Assembly (NCBI GenBank): GCA_900539765.1
Contig: UQDF01000017.1
Span: forward strand, 1 to 37,109
DNA from: an uncultured Porphyromonas sp.
GTDB lineage: Bacteria; Bacteroidota; Bacteroidia; Bacteroidales; Porphyromonadaceae
Length of the DNA stretch: 37,109 bases
Direction: 5' to 3'
Position 1 is the first letter of the stretch. Every line of letters begins with the position of its first letter. Shown one piece after another: positions 16,311-23,707 of this stretch. Under the pieces are notes generated by a model that was not told the DNA's origin, made no database searches, and saw only the letters and a program-made list of their open reading frames with translations. Both the position numbers and the translations under genes were made by a program.

Positions 16311-17399
16311 ATGTCGCAGCTTAGCAATAGACCTTTATCAGACACGCTGGAGCTTACCTCCCTAGGAGGTGAGGGCGAGCGTCGTGTCGTCATCGTAGGA
16401 CACAAGTCGCCCGACGGGGACTGCATAGGCAGTGCCTTGGCTCTACGTAGCTATCTGCTGGCACGGGGTGCCGACGAGGTCTCTATCATGGTCGTGGGGC
16501 GTGTGCCAGACAACCTTCTCTGGCTCCCGGGAGCTGAGACGATACATCAGCTCTCACCTCAGAGCGACTTAGAGACGATAGGTCAGATATTGGCTCAGGC
16601 TAGGCTACTGCTTTTGGTCGACTTCAACCATCTAGGACGTATCGGCAACCCGCTTGAGGGCTTGGTTGCTGAGATTGTGGATAAGCCAGAGGTGCGCTCC
16701 GTGATGATAGATCACCACCCAGAGCCTGAGATGGGACTGGTCGATGAGATGTATAGCGACACCTCGGCATGTGCTACGGGCTTTCTCATAGCTGAGCTGC
16801 TCGGAGGTGGCGACTCGAGAGAGTTAGAGCTATATGGCGGAGCCGATATGGCGACCTGCTTGCTGGCGGCGACCTACACCGATACGGGACTCCTGAGGCA
16901 TGGAGCGATTACCCCGAAGCTCTTTAGGACGATCGCTCATCTCCTAGAGGTCGGTGCAAGACATGAGGAGATCGTGCTACGGATCTTCAAAAGCGACAAG
17001 CTAAACCGCCAACGGCTCCTCGGCTATATCATCAACGAGCGCACGACCTACGACCTCGACCTAGGGGTGGCGGTCTTTACGCTCAGACAGGAAGACTTCG
17101 ACCGCTTTGGCATAGAGCCTGGAGATACAGAGGGCTTGGTAAATGTTCCCCTTGATGTGGCGGGTATACGAGCAGTTGCGTTCCTCCGAGAGCAACGTGA
17201 TCCCGATGAACCGGTCAAGATCTCGTTTCGCTCGCAAGGTAACTTGCCTGTCAATGAGGTGGCGAGCAAACTCTTTGATGGGGGCGGACATCTGAACGCT
17301 GCGGGTGCTGAGTACCAAGGCACGCTGACGGACGCGCTAGCACTCGTCTGGCAGGGACTGCGCCAGCTCGTACAGGATTATCCGGAGATTAGAGATTAG
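16311..17399 (+). CDS. DHH/DHHA1 phosphoesterase, NrnA-like
   Basis: A 362-residue cytoplasmic phosphoesterase of the DHH superfamily. Relatives of the NrnA type degrade very short RNA oligonucleotides and can hydrolyse 3'-phosphoadenosine 5'-phosphate or cyclic dinucleotide products. The first metal-binding motif is GHKSPDGDCIGSA, the second Asp lies in LVDFNHLGR, and the DHH motif is in MIDHHPEPEMG. The C-terminal DHHA1 domain ends with the substrate-binding glycine cluster KLFDGGGHLNAAGAEY. Its final codons (EIRD and the stop) are built from a heptamer array. A DUF4827 gene follows, then glmM. The exact substrate cannot be read from sequence. Confidence 0.85.
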   Translation: MSQLSNRPLSDTLELTSLGGEGERRVVIVGHKSPDGDCIGSALALRSYLLARGADEVSIMVVGRVPDNLLWLPGAETIHQLSPQSDLETIGQILAQARLLLLVDFNHLGRIGNPLEGLVAEIVDKPEVRSVMIDHHPEPEMGLVDEMYSDTSACATGFLIAELLGGGDSRELELYGGADMATCLLAATYTDTGLLRHGAITPKLFRTIAHLLEVGARHEEIVLRIFKSDKLNRQRLLGYIINERTTYDLDLGVAVFTLRQEDFDRFGIEPGDTEGLVNVPLDVAGIRAVAFLREQRDPDEPVKISFRSQGNLPVNEVASKLFDGGGHLNAAGAEYQGTLTDALALVWQGLRQLVQDYPEIRD

Positions 17400-17443
17400 A
17401 AATTAGAGGTTAGACATTAGAGGTTAGAGATTAGACAATAGAA
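17388..17443 (-). repeat. Inverted-orientation heptamer array overlapping the end of the DHH gene
   Basis: On the plus strand the units read ATTAGAG, ATTAGAA, ATTAGAG, GTTAGAC, ATTAGAG, GTTAGAG, ATTAGAC and a degenerate AATAGAA, seven clean copies plus one. These are the complement of the YTCTAAY unit. The array begins inside the last codons of the DHH gene and ends 2 bases before the next ATG at 17446, so it replaces the normal ribosome-binding region. Confidence 0.9.
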
Positions 17444-17445
17444 AT

Positions 17446-18075
17446 ATGAAAGTAACAAACCATACCATCACCACCCTTGTGACACTTGTCTTGATGCTCC
17501 TACTAGGGCAGGGTGCCTTGACCAGTTGCCGCGACAAGCAGCATATCAAGTCGCTCTCGGAGATGCTACGTGACGAGAAGAAGATGATAGACAACTTCAT
17601 TGAGGAGCAAGGGATGAACGTGCAGGAGGGTGTCGAGGAGCAGCGCGAGTTTGACCCCAACGTGTGGTACAAGTTCCCCAATGGAGTCTACATGCAGGTC
17701 ATCGACAAGGGTGGCGAGCTGGCTAAGCCTGAGCGTACGCGTGTCATGTTGCGTATGAAGGGTCGCTTCATCGCACCCGACTATAACCACGCCTTTGACA
17801 ACCTCTCTAAAGGCTATCAGCAGTCTACGGAGTTTATCTACATCAACTCACGTGACCGCACCGGTTCTGTCCACTACAAGCTGATCCAAGAGCAGTACGG
17901 TCACTCCATCGATGCACTCATGTGTGAGGGCGTCGCCTATCCGCTCACGATGGTGGGCAATGGCGCTAGGATACGTCTCCTCATCCCCTTCCTCCTAGGA
18001 CCTAATATGGCATACAATGCGGGTGCGCCGATGTATTGCGAGGAGGTTTGGTACCAGTTTGTCGAGGAGTCCTAA
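17446..18075 (+). CDS. DUF4827 family lipoprotein
   Basis: A 209-residue protein with a lipoprotein signal peptide: a hydrophobic core TLVTLVLMLLLGQGALTSC with Cys near residue 27 as the probable lipidated residue. The mature part starts with a charged helix (MLRDEKKMIDNFIEEQGMNV), then an all-beta-like region with WYKFPNGVYMQVIDKG and GNGARIRLLIPFLLGPNMAYN. The latter resembles an FKBP-like fold, as in DUF4827 proteins, but I see no support for isomerase activity. The family assignment is from memory of similar Bacteroidales proteins, which often sit next to glmM. It probably sits in the periplasm or outer membrane. No Shine-Dalgarno-like sequence precedes it, only the repeat array. Confidence 0.75.
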   Translation: MKVTNHTITTLVTLVLMLLLGQGALTSCRDKQHIKSLSEMLRDEKKMIDNFIEEQGMNVQEGVEEQREFDPNVWYKFPNGVYMQVIDKGGELAKPERTRVMLRMKGRFIAPDYNHAFDNLSKGYQQSTEFIYINSRDRTGSVHYKLIQEQYGHSIDALMCEGVAYPLTMVGNGARIRLLIPFLLGPNMAYNAGAPMYCEEVWYQFVEES

Positions 18076-18091
18076 CCCCCTACGAGCCTCT

Positions 18092-18123
18092 CTGACGCTG
18101 TCCCGTGATGCGGGATACGCCAG
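18092..18123 (+). terminator. Possible terminator or leader hairpin before glmM
   Basis: 18092-18105 (CTGACGCTGTCCCG) can pair with 18111-18123 (CGGGATACGCCAG) through a 5-base loop with one bulge and wobble pairs. The nearest T run (TTTTT at 18141) lies some 17 bases later, so this is weaker than a standard terminator. It may instead be a structure in the glmM leader. Confidence 0.35.
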
Positions 18124-18169
18124 CTACGCTTAGCTACTCATTTTTGAAACAACACACTTAATCTATACT

Positions 18170-19567
18170 ATGACGGTCATCAAATCAATCTCTGGAATAC
18201 GAGGCACCGTCGGAGGCTCTCCGACAGACGGTTTCAACCCACTGACGATAGCACGCTTTGTCGTGGGGTATGCACAGCACATCAAGCTCTACGAGTCTAT
18301 CAGCAGACCAACCATCGTGGTGGGGCGCGATGCTAGACTATCGGGAGAGATGGTGCAGCAAGTGGTCATCGGCACGCTCCTCGGTATGGGCTGCGATGTA
18401 ATCAACATAGGACTGGCTACGACACCAACCACTGAGATGGCTGTCCTGGGGCATCGTGCCGACGGCGGGATCATCATCACCGCTTCGCACAATCCGATCC
18501 AGTGGAACGCTCTGAAGTTCCTAGGGAGCGATAGCACCTTCCTCAATGCAGATCGTGGCAACGAAGTGCTACGTCTCTCGGAGGATCACACCGTGCCCTT
18601 TGCTTCGGTAGAAGATTTGGGACAAGTCATCTCTACCAGCTCCTACCTGCAGAAGCATATCGACGCCATCCTCGCACTACCCGAGGTAGACGTGGAGGCT
18701 ATCCGCAAGGCTGAGCTGACGGTCGCCTACGATCCGATCAATTCGGTCGGAGCTATCGCTCTGCCTCCGCTCTTTGAGGCGCTTGGCGTCAAGCAGTGGA
18801 GAGGGATCAACGATACACCCGATGGTAAGTTCGCACACAACCCTGAGCCTCTACCTAGCCACCTCGTGGATCTGTGCGAATTAGTGCGTATAGCACGTGC
18901 CGATGTAGGCTTTTCGGTAGACCCAGACGTGGATCGCCTAGCGATCATTGACGAGACGGGACAACCTTTTGGCGAAGAGTACACACTGGTCTCGGTCGCT
19001 GATTACCTCCTTGACTACCATGAGGGTGGTAACACGGTCTCCAATATGAGTTCGACACGCGCTCTGCGCGACATCACCGAGCAGCATGGCGGTAGCTACA
19101 CGCCAGCAGCAGTGGGTGAGGTCAACGTGGTCAAGCGTATGCGAGAGACCGACGCGCTCATCGGCGGCGAGGGCAATGGCGGTGTCATCTATCCGCATCT
19201 GCACGCCGGACGAGATGCACTCGTTGGCATCGCACTCTTCCTCACTCACTTGGCAAAGAGTGGCGAGACAGTTAGCCAGCTACGTAAGCGCTACCCCGAC
19301 TACGCTATGTGCAAGCGCCGTGTGGAGCTACCTGCGGGAACGGATGTGACAGCGCTCTTTGCAAACTTAGAGCGTGAGGTCGCTTCGTTGAACCCCTTGA
19401 CAGAAGATGGTCTGAAGATCGACTTCGAGGACTCGTGGGTGCAGATACGTCCCAGCAATACGGAGCCGATCGTCCGTGTCTATACGGAGGCTCCCACCGA
19501 GGAGGGCGCATCGGCTCTCGCAGATAAGTACATCTCGCTCGTGGAGCAGCAGCTCGCTCGCAAGTAG
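18170..19567 (+). CDS. glmM: Phosphoglucosamine mutase GlmM (alpha-D-phosphohexomutase)
   Basis: A 465-residue phosphohexomutase, expected to interconvert glucosamine-6-phosphate and glucosamine-1-phosphate for UDP-GlcNAc and hence peptidoglycan. The four family regions are visible: the phosphoserine loop TASHNPIQWNALK with Ser near residue 106, the Mg-binding DPDVDRLAI, the sugar-binding GGEGNGG, and the phosphate-binding RPSNTEPIVRVYTEA. Phosphomannomutase is an alternative assignment, since the superfamily shares these motifs. It is followed 3 bases later by rlmD. The start at 18170 fits the conserved ISGIRGTVGG beginning. Confidence 0.88.
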   Translation: MTVIKSISGIRGTVGGSPTDGFNPLTIARFVVGYAQHIKLYESISRPTIVVGRDARLSGEMVQQVVIGTLLGMGCDVINIGLATTPTTEMAVLGHRADGGIIITASHNPIQWNALKFLGSDSTFLNADRGNEVLRLSEDHTVPFASVEDLGQVISTSSYLQKHIDAILALPEVDVEAIRKAELTVAYDPINSVGAIALPPLFEALGVKQWRGINDTPDGKFAHNPEPLPSHLVDLCELVRIARADVGFSVDPDVDRLAIIDETGQPFGEEYTLVSVADYLLDYHEGGNTVSNMSSTRALRDITEQHGGSYTPAAVGEVNVVKRMRETDALIGGEGNGGVIYPHLHAGRDALVGIALFLTHLAKSGETVSQLRKRYPDYAMCKRRVELPAGTDVTALFANLEREVASLNPLTEDGLKIDFEDSWVQIRPSNTEPIVRVYTEAPTEEGASALADKYISLVEQQLARK

Positions 19568-19570
19568 CCT

Positions 19571-21010
19571 ATGGCAAGAGGTCGCAAAGAGCCGAGGTAT
19601 CTAGACGACGTACTCATCGAGCGGATGGGTGCCGAGGGGCAATGCGTAGCACATATCGAGGAGAAGGTGCTCTTCGTCCCCTATGCGGCACCTGGCGACC
19701 GCTGTCGCATACGTGTCGGTCGCTCCAAGCGGAGCTATATGACAGGCACCATCGAGGAGCTACTAGAGCCTTCGCCACTGCGTGTGGAGCCTCGCTGTGA
19801 GGTCTTCGGCGCTTGTGGCGGGTGCAAGTGGCAGCAGCTACCCTACGAGGAGCAGCTGCGTGGCAAGGCGCAGCAAGCCGCAGACGCTATGACCCGCATC
19901 GGACATATAGCGATCGAAGAGACCGAGCCGATCGTAGGGTGTGAAGATCCGTGGCACTACCGCAACAAGGTCGAGTTTACCTTTAGCAAAAGGCGCTGGC
20001 TCACCGAGGAGGAGCTCAAAAGCCTGCCTGAGGAAGCGAGCGAACAGGAGCTCTGCGGAGTAGGCTTTCACAAGGCTGGCATGTTTGACAAGGTACTAGA
20101 CCTACACGGCGTGACCTGTCAGATAGCCAACCCGATAGCTTCGGAGATACGAGACTATCTCAACGATTACTGCCTAGCGCGCTGGGAGGAGTACCCTTAC
20201 TACGACCAGAGAGCACACGAGGGCGTGATGCGAACGCTCCTGATCCGCACCACGACACTGGGCGGACTGATGGTTTTGATCGCTTTTGCTGAGGGCACGG
20301 AGGAGCTGCGTGTGCAGCTCTTGGAGGCACTGCGTGTGCGCTTCCCTCAGATCACGTCGCTCTACTATATGGTCAATACGAAGCTCAACGACAGCCTGGC
20401 CGACCTCCCAGCGCAGCTCTACAGCGGTGCGCCATATATCGAGGAGGATATGCACGGCTTGCGTTACCGTATCGGACCTAAGTCCTTCTATCAGACGAAT
20501 AGTCGGCAGGCGGAGCGGCTCTACGAGAAGGTACGTGAATATGCTCAGCTCACGGGCGATGAGGTGGTCTACGACCTCTACACAGGCGCTGGGACAATTG
20601 CCAACTACTTGGCGCAAAGCTGTCGCTCCGTCATCGGGATCGAGTATGTACCAGAGGCTGTCGAAGATGCCTTTGTCAATAGGGATCAAAACGGGATCAC
20701 GAACGCCACCTTCTACGCAGGCGACATGAAAGCGATCCTGACCGATGACTTCGTCGCAGCGCATGGTCGTCCCGAGGTCCTGGTGACCGACCCGCCACGT
20801 GCAGGTATGGATGCCCCCGTCGTGGAGGTGATCCTGCGGGCGGCTCCACAGCGCATCGTCTATGTCAGTTGCAATCCAGCGACACAGGCACGAGACCTAG
20901 CGCTTCTTATGGCAGAGGGGCATTACCGTGCAGTGCGAGCTTGCGCTGTCGATATGTTTCCCCATACGCATCATGTGGAGCATGTCGTACTGCTAGAGCG
21001 CACAGAGTAG
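19571..21010 (+). CDS. rlmD: 23S rRNA (uracil-C5)-methyltransferase RlmD family
   Basis: A 479-residue SAM-dependent enzyme expected to methylate a uracil in 23S rRNA (U1939 in E. coli numbering for RlmD). An N-terminal TRAM domain (about 10-65) is followed by iron-sulfur cluster cysteines in CEVFGACGGCKWQQ. The catalytic half contains KSFYQTNSRQAE, SAM-binding YDLYTGAGTIA, VTDPPRAGMD, and the catalytic Cys in YVSCNPATQARD near residue 434; the C-terminal VDMFPHTHHVEHV is also typical. RlmCD-type enzymes with dual sites are a possible alternative. It lies 3 bases after glmM and is followed by a repeat element instead of a simple terminator. Confidence 0.9.
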   Translation: MARGRKEPRYLDDVLIERMGAEGQCVAHIEEKVLFVPYAAPGDRCRIRVGRSKRSYMTGTIEELLEPSPLRVEPRCEVFGACGGCKWQQLPYEEQLRGKAQQAADAMTRIGHIAIEETEPIVGCEDPWHYRNKVEFTFSKRRWLTEEELKSLPEEASEQELCGVGFHKAGMFDKVLDLHGVTCQIANPIASEIRDYLNDYCLARWEEYPYYDQRAHEGVMRTLLIRTTTLGGLMVLIAFAEGTEELRVQLLEALRVRFPQITSLYYMVNTKLNDSLADLPAQLYSGAPYIEEDMHGLRYRIGPKSFYQTNSRQAERLYEKVREYAQLTGDEVVYDLYTGAGTIANYLAQSCRSVIGIEYVPEAVEDAFVNRDQNGITNATFYAGDMKAILTDDFVAAHGRPEVLVTDPPRAGMDAPVVEVILRAAPQRIVYVSCNPATQARDLALLMAEGHYRAVRACAVDMFPHTHHVEHVVLLERTE

Positions 21011-21016
21011 CAGGAG

Positions 21017-21191
21017 GAGACTGTTGCAAAAGTCAACAGTCTCACAATCCTGCAAGCAAGATTGTCCAGACTTTGCAGAAAGGATGAAGCGCAAGGCGCT
21101 AAGGGTGAGGTCTGAAGGGAGCATACCTCTGTATGTAACCGAAGCCGAATCCCGAAAGCAACACAGCGATTCGCCTTTATGCAACAGTCTC
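21017..21191 (+). repeat. 175-bp MITE-like element with terminal inverted repeats
   Basis: The ends are GAGACTGTTGCA (21017-21028) and TGCAACAGTCTC (21180-21191), perfect 12-base inverted repeats that extend to about 16 with one gap. A second inward copy of CAACAGTC at 21034-21041 forms an inner hairpin with the left end. ACAATC and GATTGT form another stem just inside. No coding capacity for a transposase is present. Flanking bases do not show a clear target duplication. It sits 6 bases after the rlmD stop, so it may also act in transcript end formation. Confidence 0.65.
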
Positions 21192-21220
21192 AAGAGACCT
21201 AAATAGATACGAATAGCAAG

Positions 21221-21249
21221 AGAGGGAGTCCCCGCGTGGGGCTCCCTCT
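21221..21249. terminator. GC-rich hairpin, possible bidirectional terminator
   Basis: AGAGGGAG (21221-21228) pairs with CTCCCTCT (21242-21249), and CCCC pairs with GGGG inside, with one bulged T and a 4-base GCGT loop. This is a very stable stem lying between the plus-strand rlmD and the minus-strand sigma operon, which converge here. No long T run follows on either strand, so the terminator call is moderate. Confidence 0.5.
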
Positions 21250-21453
21250 CGTCGCTTCTGTTCAATTTACAACTAAAACTAATCACAAAACAGTCTTGCC
21301 ACACGGTGCCTCCTGGACTCTCCGTGTATGGGGCGTGTACGGTACTCACGTATGGTCGCGCTCCGCAAGATGCTACAGTAACGTGTAGCCCGTTTGTAGG
21401 TACTTACTTGAAAGGTTAAGTCAGATGGGTCTAGGTGTCGCAAGTGACTAGAG
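21250..21453. other. Intergenic stretch between converging genes, no gene seen
   Basis: About 200 bases between the rlmD unit and the DUF4252 gene. A small hairpin (ACACGG near 21302 with CCGTGT near 21323) is visible. A minus-strand open frame of 118 codons runs through this stretch and the neighbouring repeat, but it has no supporting features and is not called. I see no tRNA or known RNA shape. Confidence 0.5.
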
Positions 21454-21990
21454 TTACTTCTTGCGCTTGCGATTGTTATCTTGGGTGACCGCTTTCTCCA
21501 GTTCTCGGCGGGAGAAGCTTCCCGAGAAGTTGATCACCGTGTACTCGTCTTCGCCAGAGACGATCATATATAGTTCGGAGGCATTGTCTCCTTGTAGCTG
21601 TCCGATCAAGTTGACGACCCCGTTATCGTCCTTAACATACATCAGCTGCTCGAGGTCTGAGTGGCGTAGCTCTGTGACAGGGGCAAAGGTGCGACGTAGC
21701 TCCTGTATCGCCTTACGATCGGAGGAGGTGTAGATGTGTATCGATGTGATGCCGTCCATAATACCCGACATAGCGTCAGCACCATCTATCTTGAGGCTTG
21801 CCTTGGGCACGCTCTGTAGCATTGCGGGAGAGATGTATACGACATCCACGTTTTTGATCTCCATCAGCTTGGACGTATTGATACGCGTACGGGCAGCGCC
21901 ACGCTGCGCCACTGCTGGCAGCCCCATCAGGAGTAGCATCGTGAGCGTGATGATGCTCAGGCGTGAGAGATGATTAATATATGCTTTCAT
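21454..21990 (-). CDS. DUF4252 family exported protein
   Basis: A 178-residue protein with a signal peptide (basic start, hydrophobic LSIITLTMLLLMGLPAVAQ). The mature part carries motifs I associate with DUF4252, including IHIYTSSDRKAIQELR, LMYVKDDNGVVNLIGQL and ELYMIVSGEDEYTVINFSG. The tail is strongly basic (NNRKRKK). Its biochemical function is not known. It lies 76 bases downstream of the probable anti-sigma gene and belongs to the same minus-strand unit as an ECF sigma factor, so it may be a product or sensor of that regulatory circuit. Confidence 0.8.
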   Translation of the reverse strand: MKAYINHLSRLSIITLTMLLLMGLPAVAQRGAARTRINTSKLMEIKNVDVVYISPAMLQSVPKASLKIDGADAMSGIMDGITSIHIYTSSDRKAIQELRRTFAPVTELRHSDLEQLMYVKDDNGVVNLIGQLQGDNASELYMIVSGEDEYTVINFSGSFSRRELEKAVTQDNNRKRKK

Positions 21991-22066
21991 AATCTGTGTG
22001 TGTCTGTATCAGAGGTTCTATATATAAGTCGTTTGAGAGGGCAGATTGTTGCAGTCATAGATGAAA

Positions 22067-22609
22067 TCAATTGCCCGTCAGGATCCACCCGCCCTCTGAG
22101 ACAAAGGGGATCTTCTCCATCGAGCTCTGGTAAGAGTCCTGCAAGCGACCGAAGATTTGGTCTATCTCTTCGTTTTGCTCAGAGCATAGCTCCATACAGT
22201 CGCCCAGCTTGGAGAGCGCTGCGAGCGTATACTCATTGACCTGCTCCTGCGGTATGGGCTGACCATTGCGTAGGGACAGCTCCGCCTGTCGGCTGTTGCG
22301 TCCCCACTGGAAGAAGGAGACTCCTACACCGCCCACGATCAGTACGGCAGCGACAGCTGCATACTTACGCACCCACACCTTCCACCGTGGTGTGGTCTGA
22401 TAGGATAAGGATGGCTCTGCCTCTGCGCTCTTCGTCTGCGAGGCAGCACGTTGCAGTGTGGCCTCTAGGAGCATACGATCGGCATAGTATGGTGAGCCTG
22501 GCTCCTCCTGAAGGAGTGCTAGGTAGAGGACAAACTCCTCGTCGGGCGTGGACAGTCCGTCGTAGTAACGCTCCAGTAGCTGCTCTATGTCGTGTGATGA
22601 ATGTATCAT
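22067..22609 (-). CDS. Probable single-pass anti-sigma-type membrane protein
   Basis: A 180-residue protein with a cytoplasmic N-terminus that starts HDIEQLLERYYDGLSTPDEEFVLY, like the short helical zinc-free anti-sigma or sigma-partner proteins of Bacteroidetes. One membrane segment follows near residues 84-103 (YAAVAAVLIVGGVGVSFF). The periplasmic tail is about 75 residues and helical (EYTALAALSKLGDCMELCSEQNEEIDQIF-like, with two Cys). It sits 40 bases after the ECF sigma gene, which is the main reason for the proposed role. No named family is recognised with certainty. Confidence 0.6.
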   Translation of the reverse strand: MIHSSHDIEQLLERYYDGLSTPDEEFVLYLALLQEEPGSPYYADRMLLEATLQRAASQTKSAEAEPSLSYQTTPRWKVWVRKYAAVAAVLIVGGVGVSFFQWGRNSRQAELSLRNGQPIPQEQVNEYTLAALSKLGDCMELCSEQNEEIDQIFGRLQDSYQSSMEKIPFVSEGGWILTGN

Positions 22610-22649
22610 AGTGGCTTGTGTAGTCTATAAAGTAGTGAGGTGGTTGAGA

Positions 22650-23165
22650 TCAAGCTTTCATATCTGCAAAGAGAGCTCTCGCCTCCTTGCGCAGTCGTGA
22701 GATCATCGATCGGACGGTCACCTCCTTGAGTCCCATACGCTGGGCGGTCTCATCGTTGGTGAGCATCATCTCCTGTCGTAGTCGCCACACCTCTTGCTGC
22801 TGCTCAGGGAGCGTAGCGACCCAATCGTCGATGCGTGCTAGCTGCTCCTTAGCAATGAGCTGCTCTTGGGGTGTCGCCGTGACTAAAGGCATCTCGAGTT
22901 CTGTGGGCTCCTCGGCATTGCGCAGACGCTGTGCGGGTGCCCGTAGCGTGTCGATGCACTTATTGCGAGCGATACGGATGGCGTAAGCCTTCGGTGAGGC
23001 GACCTCCTCTAGATGGTCTCGCTGCTCCCAGAGCTTGATGAGCACATCTTGGGTCACATCCTCAGCCTCCATCTCGTTGGATAGAAGAGCCATACAGACC
23101 TGTAGGATCGTCGACCGTAAGGGGACGTAGGTCTGTATGAAAGTGGCTCCATCCATTGTAATCAC
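22650..23165 (-). CDS. ECF-type RNA polymerase sigma factor
   Basis: A 171-residue sigma-70 family protein with only regions 2 and 4. Region 2 contains MEAEDVTQDVLIKLWEQRD and AYAIRIARNKCIDTLR; region 4 contains LPEQQQEVWRLRQ, then the helix-turn-helix ETAQRMGLKEVTVRSMISRLRKEAR. Such factors direct transcription of small regulons in response to envelope or nutrient signals. An alternative start three codons downstream (ATGGATGG at 23156) is about equally good. It is the first gene of a minus-strand operon with a probable anti-sigma and a DUF4252 gene. Its promoter should lie in the long region up to parA. Confidence 0.9.
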   Translation of the reverse strand: MITMDGATFIQTYVPLRSTILQVCMALLSNEMEAEDVTQDVLIKLWEQRDHLEEVASPKAYAIRIARNKCIDTLRAPAQRLRNAEEPTELEMPLVTATPQEQLIAKEQLARIDDWVATLPEQQQEVWRLRQEMMLTNDETAQRMGLKEVTVRSMISRLRKEARALFADMKA

Positions 23166-23330
23166 TGTAAACTAAAAACTAACTCAATGTATAACTAAAA
23201 CTACGCTCGGATCAACGATCCAGAAGAGCGTCGTACACCATTAAGACGAGTGAGTCGTCGAAATGTTGCAGCGGATAGCACAAAGATCGTAACTCTTCCC
23301 CACACTCCCCCCCTCTCCAGCGAAAAAAGT

Positions 23331-23503
23331 CGGATATCCACGTGGCAATTCTCAAATAGCCACGTAGCGAAAAAACATTCTCCACGTGGAGACGTTTTGA
23401 TTCCTCCGAAGTTTCATTTGATTCTTCCGAAGAAATTTTTCTTCCCCACGTGGAGAATAAAAAATAGCTCCGTGAAGATTTTGATTTCTCCACGGAGCTA
23501 TTC
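23331..23503 (+). repeat. Three-hairpin intergenic repeat element, copy 1
   Basis: Hairpin 1 pairs ACGTGGC (23340-23346) with GCCACGT (23359-23365). Hairpin 2 pairs ATTCTCCACGTGG (23377-23389) with CCACGTGGAGAAT (23446-23458), perfect over 13 bases; its left side is itself a 14-base palindrome (23379-23392). Hairpin 3 pairs AATAGCTCCGTG (23463-23474) with CACGGAGCTATT (23491-23502). Copy 2 at 35657-35823 has the same order, and 40 bases (23377-23416 and 35697-35736) are identical. The rest of the 23166-23707 intergenic region shows a parA promoter and no gene. Confidence 0.85.
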
Positions 23504-23672
23504 AAGCATGAGCTATATATATAATGTATGAGCCGTGACTTTTTCGTCCAGATCAGCAAGCATCTTGAGTGCATCTCCTTAGTTTGTTATAACCGCCTCT
23601 CCACCTCATCGTTAGGGCAAGTTATGGAGTGTGAGTTATCAACACTTAAGCGTCTATGTCCAGATTATTCTG

Positions 23673-23680
23673 TAGCTTTG
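23673..23680 (+). promoter_or_regulatory. Candidate -7 box for the parA operon
   Basis: TAGCTTTG fits TAnnTTTG, placing the start near 23687 and giving a 20-base leader to the ATG at 23708. No obvious -33 TTTG is seen. Confidence 0.5.
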
Positions 23681-23707
23681 ACTTGTTATTTATGACCGAT
23701 ATGTATC

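Noticed and set aside
20993..21349. Minus-strand open frame of 118 codons over the MITE-like element
   Set aside because: It overlaps the end of rlmD and consists mostly of translated repeat and hairpin sequence, with no signal, motif or ribosome-binding site. Such frames are often annotated in repeats but are unlikely to be real proteins.
23600..23660. Replication origin near parA
   Set aside because: One near-match to a DnaA box (TTATCAACA) is present, but there is no cluster of boxes, no AT-rich unwinding region and no dnaA gene.
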